This document shows, piece after piece, positions 1 to 5,417 of a stretch of 5,417 bases of DNA (positions are counted from its first letter, which is position 1; every line of letters begins with the position of its first letter). A program made the position numbers and the translations under genes. This stretch comes from Lachnospiraceae bacterium UBA6452 (GTDB lineage Bacteria; Bacillota; Clostridia; Lachnospirales; Lachnospiraceae). The notes beneath the pieces are model-generated. The model ran no database searches. It saw only the letters and a list, made by a program, of their open reading frames with translations, and was not told the origin of the DNA. The stretch is from the NCBI GenBank assembly GCA_002441865.1, contig DJNY01000004.1, positions 1 to 5,417 of the forward strand, read 5' to 3'.

Positions 1-600
1 TCTGTAACGTAACATATGGGATGAAATAATTTTCTTTGTTTAATTTACATAACGTCAATAACATAATATTAAATAACAAACCGGTTTATTGCAACAAAAG
101 AGGCAGTAATATACCATATATTGTTTGGCTCGGTCAAAAAATACACTATATTATGTTGCAGCAAAATAACTAGAAAATCTAAGATACAAAACTGATACCT
201 AGGTCATAAAAATTTTGAAAAAATAAAATAGCATTTATTATAATTCAGAAAAGAAGAAAAAATATAGAAAATGATTAGATTGTCAGTAAAATGATGACTG
301 AAATAGTCAATATAAATATGAAAAAAATAACACAAAGATTGAAACAGATATGTTTACATAAAATAGTACAAATTATTAAAATAACAATATTAACATTTGA
401 AAATATGATAAAGCCGCATTTCATAACACTACAATCAAAAATCTACAATAAATATTATGTATACCTATAAATGACATGCGTATTCAATGGAAAATACGGC
501 AAAACAGTGAACAACGACGAAACTACAATCCGGAAAACACGGCGGGAAGTCTGTGACATAAAATGAAAAAGGATAGGGGAGAATGTCAGAAACAGAAATA
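1..600. other. AT-rich intergenic region without a convincing gene
   Basis: This stretch carries no gene I can support. My hand count of positions 1-480 gives 112 G or C (about 23%), far below the coding sequence to its right. The plus strand is strongly A-rich from about 180 to 460. From about 480 the GC content rises, but there is still no open frame with a proper ribosome binding site. Seen inside it: a sigma-A-like promoter at 215-244, runs of A at near-helical spacing (208-327), a 10-bp palindrome at 78-87, a small hairpin at 479-498 (CGTATT / AATACG) without a T tract, and a 59-codon open frame at 291-470 lacking a Shine-Dalgarno sequence. I saw no tRNA, no purine or ykkC-type riboswitch core and no transposase remnant. 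The gene left of the window is unknown, so the region could be the tail of a longer intergenic segment. Confidence 0.75.
215..244 (+). promoter_or_regulatory. Candidate sigma-A promoter inside the AT-rich region
   Basis: TTGAAA at 215-220 (5 of 6 to TTGACA) is followed after 18 bp by a perfect TATAAT at 239-244, so a transcript would begin near 251. The hexamers are the same pair seen in front of purL. In DNA this AT-rich such matches arise easily by chance, and no gene with a ribosome binding site follows. The only downstream frame is the 59-codon one starting at 291. It could drive a small RNA, a long purL leader or nothing. Confidence 0.25.
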
Positions 601-627
601 AAAAACATCTGTCATGTATGGTCGCGG

Positions 628-655
628 TTGAAAAAAGGGATATTTCTTGTATAAT
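628..655 (+). promoter_or_regulatory. Likely sigma-A promoter of purL
   Basis: TTGAAA at 628-633 and TATAAT at 650-655 are separated by 16 bp, close to the optimal vegetative promoter layout. The predicted start is near 661-663, giving an untranslated leader of about 47 nt before the purL ATG. This leader is too short to hold a purine aptamer, so any purine control would have to act at the promoter through a DNA-binding protein. Copies of TGTCAT lie just upstream of the -35 (610-615) and just after the predicted start (666-671). They are possible operator half-sites but match no regulator I can name. Confidence 0.7.
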
Positions 656-708
656 GAAAATGATGTGTCATTAACATAGGAAAAGATTACAAATGGAGGA
701 GTCATCAA

Positions 709-3700
709 ATGGCAGACGTAAGACGGATTTATGTTGAGAAAAAAGATGCTTTTGCAGTCAAGGCAAAGGAACTGCAGGAGGATCTGAAGAACTATCTGGG
801 AATGACAGGCATCGATAAGGTCAGAGTACTGATCCGCTATGATGTGGAAAATATCTCGGATGAAACTTTTCAGAAAGCTTGTAAGACTGTATTCAGTGAG
901 CCGCCGGTTGATATGCTGTACGAGGAACAGTTCCCAATGCCTGAAAATGCAAAGTGCTTTTCGGTAGAGTTTTTACCGGGACAGTTTGACCAGCGTGCGG
1001 ATTCAGCACTGCAGTGTATCCAGTTCTTAAAGGAAGATGAACAGCCAATCATCAAAACAGCTGTAACTTATGTACTGGAGGGTAATGTTTCGGATGAGGA
1101 TCTGGAAAAGATCAAAGCATACTGTATCAATCCTGTAGATTCCAGAGAAACCGGTATGAAAAAGCCGGAAACACTTGTTTCTGAATATAACGAGCCGGAT
1201 GATGTTAAGATCTTTACAGGCTTTCAGGATATGCCGGAGGACGAACTGAAAAAGTTGTACGATTCTCTGGGACTTGCCATGACATTTAAGGATTTCCTTC
1301 ATATCCAGAATTATTTCAAGAAGGAAGAAAAACGAGATCCGTCCATGACAGAGATCCGCGTACTGGATACATACTGGTCTGATCATTGCCGTCACACAAC
1401 ATTCTCCACAGAACTGAAAGATGTAACGTTTGAAGACGGTTACTATAAGACTCCGATTGAAAAAACATATAAAGACTATCTGGCTGCCAGGGAAGAAATC
1501 TTCAAGGGCAGAGACGATAAGTTTGTCTGCCTGATGGATCTTGCACTTATGGCAATGCGCAAGCTGAAAAAAGAAGGCAAGCTGGATGATATGGAAAAAT
1601 CAGATGAGATCAATGCCTGCTCCATCGTTGTTCCGGTAGAGATTGACGGTAAGACAGAAGAATGGCTGATCTTCTTTAAGAATGAAACACATAACCATCC
1701 GACAGAGATCGAGCCGTTTGGTGGTGCAGCTACCTGTCTGGGTGGTGCGATCCGTGATCCGCTTTCAGGCCGTGGTTATGTATATCAGGCAATGCGTATC
1801 ACAGGTGCTGCAGATCCGACAGTTCCGGTAACAGAGACTTTAAAAGGAAAGCTTTCCCAGAAGAAGCTTGTCAGAGGCGCAGCAAGCGGTTATTCCTCCT
1901 ATGGTAATCAGATCGGTCTTGCAACAGGCTATGTAAAAGAAATTTATCATCCGGATTATGTGGCAAAGAGAATGGAGATCGGTGCTGTTATGGGTGCTGC
2001 TCCGAGAAAGAATGTCATTCGTGAAAATTCCGATCCGGGCGATATCATCATCCTGCTCGGCGGCAGAACCGGACGTGATGGCTGCGGCGGTGCAACAGGT
2101 TCTTCCAAAGTACATACAACAACTTCCATCGAGACATGCGGAGCGGAAGTACAGAAGGGTAATGCACCGACAGAACGTAAGATCCAGAGACTGTTCCGCA
2201 GAGCAGAAGTCAGCAGGCTGATCAAGAAATGTAATGACTTTGGTGCAGGCGGTGTATCCGTAGCAATCGGTGAGCTGGCAGACGGACTTGTCGTTGACCT
2301 TGATAAGGTACCAAAGAAATATGCAGGTCTGGATGGTACAGAGCTTGCTATTTCCGAATCCCAGGAAAGAATGGCAGTTGTCGTAGCGCCAAAGGATGTG
2401 GATGAATTCTTAGGCTATGCGGCAGAGGAAAATCTGGAGGCTGTCAAAGTTGCAACAGTAACGAAAGAGCCGAGACTGGTACTGAACTGGAGAGGCAGGA
2501 GTATTGTAAATCTTTCCAGAGCATTTCTGGATACAAACGGTGCACATCAGGAAACAAGCGTAAAGGTTGATGTACCGAAGAAAGAAGATAACTATTTAGA
2601 AAAGATCGCAATTGATAAAGTAGAAAAGGATCTGGAGCAGAAGGACGTCAAGGCTGCTATGCTGGATACGCTGCATGACCTCAATGTCTGCAGCCAGAAG
2701 GGGCTTGTGGAAATGTTTGATGCATCCATCGGTGCAGGCAGCGTATTTATGCCATACGGTGGACAGTATCAGCTGACAGAAACACAGACCATGGTTGCCA
2801 AACTTCCGGTTCTGCATGGCAAGACAGATACTGTTACAATGATGAGCTATGGCTTTGATCCATATCTTTCCAGCTGGAGCCCATACCACGGCGCGATTTA
2901 TGCAGTTCTCGAATCGTTATCCAAGATCGTTGCAGCCGGTGGAGATTATAAGAAGGTTCGTTTCACATTCCAGGAATACTTCCGCCGCATGACAGAAGAT
3001 CCGGAAAGATGGAGCCAGCCATTTGCAGCACTGCTTGGTGCTTATAATGCACAGATCGGTTTCGGACTGCCTAGTATCGGCGGAAAGGACAGTATGTCCG
3101 GTACATTTAATGATATTGACGTACCTCCGACACTTGTGTCATTTGCAGTAGATACCGCACTGCAGCAGGAAATCCTGACACCGGAGCTGAAAAAGACAGG
3201 TGATGCACTTGTATTATTTGAGATCCCGAAGGATGCCTATGATCTGCCGGAATACGATAAGGTAATGGCTTTATATGAGAAGCTGCATACTCTTGTTGTA
3301 GACGGTACTTTGAAGGCTGCTTATACAGTAGACGGAACAGGCGTTATGGCTGCAACAGCCAAGATGGCATTTGGTAATAAGCTGGGTGTAAGCTATGCAG
3401 ACAGCCTGACAGAAAAAGAATTATTTGGTAATCAGATCGGTGCGATCGTTGCAGAAGCCGCACAGGAAGATCTTGCAAAGCTTCCGGCTTATAAACTGGT
3501 CGGCAGCGTAGCAGAGAGCGGATTTGTTTATAAGGATGCAACCGTAACGGAAGACGATGCCCTGAAGAGCTGGAGCTCTACACTGGAACGTGTCTTCCCG
3601 ACAAAGGCAGAAAAAGGCACAGAACCGGTTGCTTCTCCTTTATATGAAGCAAAAGAAGTATATGTATGCAAGCATAAAGTGGCAAAACCGACCGTATTCA

Positions 3701-4482
3701 TTCCGGTATTCCCGGGTACAAACTGCGAATACGATTCAGCCAAAGCATTTGAAAGAGCCGGTGCGGATGTCATCACAAAGGTATTTAAAAATATGTCAGC
3801 AGAAGACATCAGAGAAAGCGTAGATGCTTTTGAAAAAGCAATCAGCCAGGCACAGATCATCATGTTCCCGGGCGGCTTCTCAGCAGGTGATGAGCCGGAC
3901 GGAAGCGCGAAGTTCTTTGCAACCGCATTCCAGAATGCAAAGATCAAAGAAGCTGTAACAAAGCTGCTGAACGAGCGTGACGGTCTTGCACTTGGTATCT
4001 GTAATGGTTTCCAGGCACTGATCAAACTGGGGCTTGTGCCATATGGCGAGATCTGCGGACAGAAAGAGGATTCTCCGACACTGACCTATAACACGATCAA
4101 CCGTCACATCTCCAAGATGGTTTATACAAAGGTTGTTTCCAATAAATCCCCATGGCTGGCACAGGCAGAGGTCGGAAAGACTTACGTATCGCCTGCTTCT
4201 CATGGTGAAGGCCGTTTCGTGGCACCGCAGGAATGGATCGACAAGCTGTTTGCAAACGGGCAGGTGGCAACACAGTATGCAGACTTCAATGGCAATGTTT
4301 CCATGGATGAAGAGTGGAATGTCAATGGTTCTTACGCAGCTATCGAAGGTATCACTTCTCCGGATGGCAGATGCTTCGGCAAGATGGCACATGCGGAAAG
4401 ACGTGACGATGCAGTAGCGATCAACATTTATGGAGAGCAGGATCTGAAGATCTTTGAATCCGGTGTAGCTTACTTTAAATAG
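709..4482 (+). CDS. purL: Phosphoribosylformylglycinamidine synthase, single-chain PurL
   Basis: This cytosolic enzyme makes FGAM from FGAR, glutamine and ATP, the fourth step of de novo purine synthesis. Its 1257 residues fit the large single-chain form, here of the clostridial branch, so separate PurS and PurQ are not needed. Approximate order: PurS-like N-terminal domain (1-150), linker ending in DTYWSDHCRH (220-229), first synthetase half with ETHNHP (326-331), GGRTGRDGCGG (451-461) and DFGAGG (510-515), second half with GGKDSMSG (791-798), then a class I glutaminase from about 994. The glutaminase has PGTNCE (1002-1007), nucleophile Cys1098 in GICNGFQ, HGEGRF (1165-1170) and the triad partners His1228 and Glu1230 in MAHAER, which is MPHPER in enterobacterial PurL. 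All catalytic motifs are present, so it should be active. The ATG is chosen for GGAGGA at 695-700, eight bases upstream, and for the family-like start VRRIYVEKK. No other pur gene is visible, so it seems transcribed alone. Confidence 0.98.
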   Translation: MADVRRIYVEKKDAFAVKAKELQEDLKNYLGMTGIDKVRVLIRYDVENISDETFQKACKTVFSEPPVDMLYEEQFPMPENAKCFSVEFLPGQFDQRADSALQCIQFLKEDEQPIIKTAVTYVLEGNVSDEDLEKIKAYCINPVDSRETGMKKPETLVSEYNEPDDVKIFTGFQDMPEDELKKLYDSLGLAMTFKDFLHIQNYFKKEEKRDPSMTEIRVLDTYWSDHCRHTTFSTELKDVTFEDGYYKTPIEKTYKDYLAAREEIFKGRDDKFVCLMDLALMAMRKLKKEGKLDDMEKSDEINACSIVVPVEIDGKTEEWLIFFKNETHNHPTEIEPFGGAATCLGGAIRDPLSGRGYVYQAMRITGAADPTVPVTETLKGKLSQKKLVRGAASGYSSYGNQIGLATGYVKEIYHPDYVAKRMEIGAVMGAAPRKNVIRENSDPGDIIILLGGRTGRDGCGGATGSSKVHTTTSIETCGAEVQKGNAPTERKIQRLFRRAEVSRLIKKCNDFGAGGVSVAIGELADGLVVDLDKVPKKYAGLDGTELAISESQERMAVVVAPKDVDEFLGYAAEENLEAVKVATVTKEPRLVLNWRGRSIVNLSRAFLDTNGAHQETSVKVDVPKKEDNYLEKIAIDKVEKDLEQKDVKAAMLDTLHDLNVCSQKGLVEMFDASIGAGSVFMPYGGQYQLTETQTMVAKLPVLHGKTDTVTMMSYGFDPYLSSWSPYHGAIYAVLESLSKIVAAGGDYKKVRFTFQEYFRRMTEDPERWSQPFAALLGAYNAQIGFGLPSIGGKDSMSGTFNDIDVPPTLVSFAVDTALQQEILTPELKKTGDALVLFEIPKDAYDLPEYDKVMALYEKLHTLVVDGTLKAAYTVDGTGVMAATAKMAFGNKLGVSYADSLTEKELFGNQIGAIVAEAAQEDLAKLPAYKLVGSVAESGFVYKDATVTEDDALKSWSSTLERVFPTKAEKGTEPVASPLYEAKEVYVCKHKVAKPTVFIPVFPGTNCEYDSAKAFERAGADVITKVFKNMSAEDIRESVDAFEKAISQAQIIMFPGGFSAGDEPDGSAKFFATAFQNAKIKEAVTKLLNERDGLALGICNGFQALIKLGLVPYGEICGQKEDSPTLTYNTINRHISKMVYTKVVSNKSPWLAQAEVGKTYVSPASHGEGRFVAPQEWIDKLFANGQVATQYADFNGNVSMDEEWNVNGSYAAIEGITSPDGRCFGKMAHAERRDDAVAINIYGEQDLKIFESGVAYFK

Positions 4483-4497
4483 GCAGCAGAAAACAAT

Positions 4498-4526
4498 AAC
4501 AAAACAGCCGTCTCCCTCATATAGTA
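4498..4526 (+). promoter_or_regulatory. Putative sigma-K promoter of dpaA
   Basis: AACA at 4498-4501 fits the sigma-K -35 element (mACm). After 16 bp, CATATAGTA at 4518-4526 fits the -10 element CATAnnnTA at every fixed position. Sigma-K is the late mother-cell factor of sporulation and drives the homologous spoVF operon in Bacillus subtilis, so the match agrees with the downstream gene. Transcription would begin around 4532-4535, leaving only about 15-18 nt before the ATG, just enough for the Shine-Dalgarno sequence. The -10 is also close to the sigma-E consensus (CATAcAnT, one mismatch), but I see no sigma-E-like -35. The assignment rests on consensus matching only. Confidence 0.55.
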
Positions 4527-4549
4527 AATTATGTATAGGGGGAGCGGCT
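4506..4549 (+). promoter_or_regulatory. Long hairpin sequestering the dpaA ribosome binding site
   Basis: AGCCG (4506-4510) pairs with CGGCT (4545-4549). After a bulged T4511, CTCCCTC (4512-4518) pairs with GGGGGAG (4538-4544), including one T-G wobble. With A4537 bulged, ATATA (4519-4523) can pair with TGTAT (4532-4536), leaving an 8-nt loop. The 3' arm contains the whole Shine-Dalgarno sequence of the next gene and stops at the base before its ATG. No U tract follows on the plus strand, so it is unlikely to be an intrinsic terminator for purL. On the minus strand the hairpin is followed by a T-rich stretch (complement of about 4488-4505), so it could end antisense transcription. The pairing is read directly; the regulatory role is inferred. 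Confidence 0.65.
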
Positions 4550-5410
4550 ATGAAGAAAAGAATCGTGCTACTGGGAGGAGATCTCAGACAGTATTATATG
4601 GCAAAATCTCTTATTCGTAAGGATTTTGCCATTTCTTATTATGGACTGAATTTCCCACAGGAGGAGCAGGGAGCGCGTCGGTGTAGGGATAAAGGTGCTC
4701 TGTGGTCTGCCCTGCGGGAAGCGGACGCACTTGTATTACCGGATCCGGTCAGCCGGGATGGCATGACGGTCCGGGAAAATATGCTGGAGACGCCTGTGCT
4801 TTTGGCAGAGGTGATGGCGCATGTGGATGGGCAGCAGCTTTTTGGCGGCAGGTTTCCGGTCGATATGGTGGCGGCTGCGGCAAAAAATAACTGCCGGTTG
4901 CATGATTTCGTGCAAAATGAAAGATTGCAGATCAAAAATGCAGCTCTTATTGCAGAAGCTGCCTTGCTGGAGGCAAAGTTGCTGAGTGATGAAATGCTGC
5001 AGGGCAGTAATTGCCTGCTCATAGGCTATACACTGGAAGCAAGACTGCTTGTGCAGTATCTGAAAGCATTTGGGGCACATGTGACAGTTGCGTCAACGAT
5101 TGGGCGGCGCAGGCTGGAGGCAGAGGCATATGGCTGCATCGGAATGGACGAAGCGCAGCTTTCGGAATCTTGTATGAGATGGAATTATGTATTTCAGATA
5201 ACGGGTGAAATGAAACTGGGACGAAAGCTGCTCAATCTCATGCAGCCTGATACAGTGATCCTGGATCTGTCGGAAAAAGAGGACAGTGTCAACACGGTAT
5301 ACGGACGGAGCCAGCATCTGACGATCCGGAAATGTACAGATCTGCCAGGCAGATATGCCGCTAAGACGGTGGGAGAGGAATATGCAGATTATGTGGCAGC
5401 TGTTATTTAA
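4550..5410 (+). CDS. dpaA: Dipicolinate synthase subunit A-like protein, divergent
   Basis: DpaA (SpoVFA) works with DpaB in the mother cell to make dipicolinic acid for the spore core from a lysine-pathway intermediate. The 286-residue length is close to the about 297 of B. subtilis SpoVFA. Family signs are the N-terminal GGDLRQ (9-14), a two-domain layout with a linking helix near 125-150, and LPGRYAAKTVGE (265-276), the usual LPGxxAPKTAGE. The C-terminal Rossmann domain is degraded: the expected GYGRxG reads GYTLEA (159-164), the NTxP loop reads QITG (216-219), the ASxPGG segment after DL (239-240) reads SEKEDS, and the NSIPTxEG motif keeps only Asn130 and Glu136. The frame is intact, so this may be a specialised or non-catalytic subunit rather than a pseudogene. 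The ATG follows AGGGGGAG (4537-4544) by five bases. The upstream sigma-K-like promoter supports a sporulation role. dpaB is not within the window, which ends seven bases after the stop. Family assignment is fairly firm, enzymatic activity doubtful. Confidence 0.78.
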   Translation: MKKRIVLLGGDLRQYYMAKSLIRKDFAISYYGLNFPQEEQGARRCRDKGALWSALREADALVLPDPVSRDGMTVRENMLETPVLLAEVMAHVDGQQLFGGRFPVDMVAAAAKNNCRLHDFVQNERLQIKNAALIAEAALLEAKLLSDEMLQGSNCLLIGYTLEARLLVQYLKAFGAHVTVASTIGRRRLEAEAYGCIGMDEAQLSESCMRWNYVFQITGEMKLGRKLLNLMQPDTVILDLSEKEDSVNTVYGRSQHLTIRKCTDLPGRYAAKTVGEEYADYVAAVI

Positions 5411-5417
5411 TTGCCTG

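Noticed and set aside
127..134. Partial PurBox-like match (complement reads ACCGAGCC)
   Set aside because: It has a mismatch in the CCGAAC core, has no paired inverted copy and lies about 500 bp upstream of the purL promoter.
90..160. TGCAACA (90-96) and TGTTGCA (154-160) as an inverted repeat
   Set aside because: Only seven pairs separated by 57 bases, with no further pairing. This is expected by chance.
291..470. A 59-codon frame considered as a CDS
   Set aside because: It has no Shine-Dalgarno sequence, no recognisable family and a composition identical to the surrounding noncoding DNA. It is kept only as a low-interest finding.
479..498. Hairpin CGTATT / AATACG as a terminator
   Set aside because: The stem is six pairs, AT-rich and not followed by a T tract, and there is no gene upstream for it to terminate.
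583..654. A 23-codon frame (ATG at 583, TAA at 652) with AGGGGAG at 575-581 that could be a leader peptide
   Set aside because: The purine-rich run is only one base from the ATG, too close for initiation, and the frame runs through the purL promoter, so the purL transcript would not contain it.
3528..4392. Long open frames on the minus strand across purL, up to 170 codons
   Set aside because: They overlap strongly conserved purL motifs, lack ribosome binding sites and have no recognisable products. They are by-products of purL codon use.
4483..4549. The intergenic hairpin as the purL transcription terminator
   Set aside because: No U-rich run follows on the plus strand; the stem leads directly into the ATG and an A-rich coding start.

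Overview
The window looks like a chromosomal segment from a spore-forming, low-to-moderate GC Firmicute, most likely a Clostridia of the Lachnospiraceae type. Three things point there. The large gene is a single-chain PurL whose N-terminus (VRRIYVEKK, then FAVKAKEL) resembles Lachnospiraceae PurL as I remember it. The second gene resembles the A subunit of the sporulation enzyme dipicolinate synthase. Ribosome binding sites are strong and purine-rich (GGAGGA, GGGGGAG). No mobile element, RNA gene or CRISPR array was recognised.

Layout. Positions 1 to about 600 hold no convincing gene and are very AT-rich (hand count 112 G+C in 1-480, about 23%). A sigma-A-like promoter at 628-655 leads, after a short untranslated leader, into purL (709-4482). 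PurL is the fourth-step enzyme of de novo purine synthesis and is complete here, with N-terminal, synthetase and glutaminase parts in one chain. A 67-bp gap follows, then dpaA-like (4550-5410), complete and ending seven bases before the window edge. The usual partner dpaB, if present, would lie beyond it.

The two genes share a strand but not a pathway: purL is a growth gene, dpaA a late sporulation gene acting in the mother cell. The gap between them is the most interesting part of the window. It holds a close match to a sigma-K promoter (AACA, 16 bp, CATAtagTA) embedded in a long imperfect hairpin. The 3' arm of that hairpin contains the whole dpaA Shine-Dalgarno sequence and ends at the base before the ATG. 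A read-through transcript from purL should fold and hide the dpaA ribosome binding site. A transcript started from the sigma-K-like promoter would begin near the hairpin loop, lack the 5' arm and leave the site free. This suggests a passive sequence switch that keeps dpaA silent in growing cells although it lies downstream of an active gene.

The DpaA-like protein is itself unusual. It keeps the family's N-terminal GGDLRQ and C-terminal LPGxxAxKTxGE signatures, but has lost the Rossmann glycine motif and several other signatures of the nucleotide/substrate domain, in an intact reading frame.
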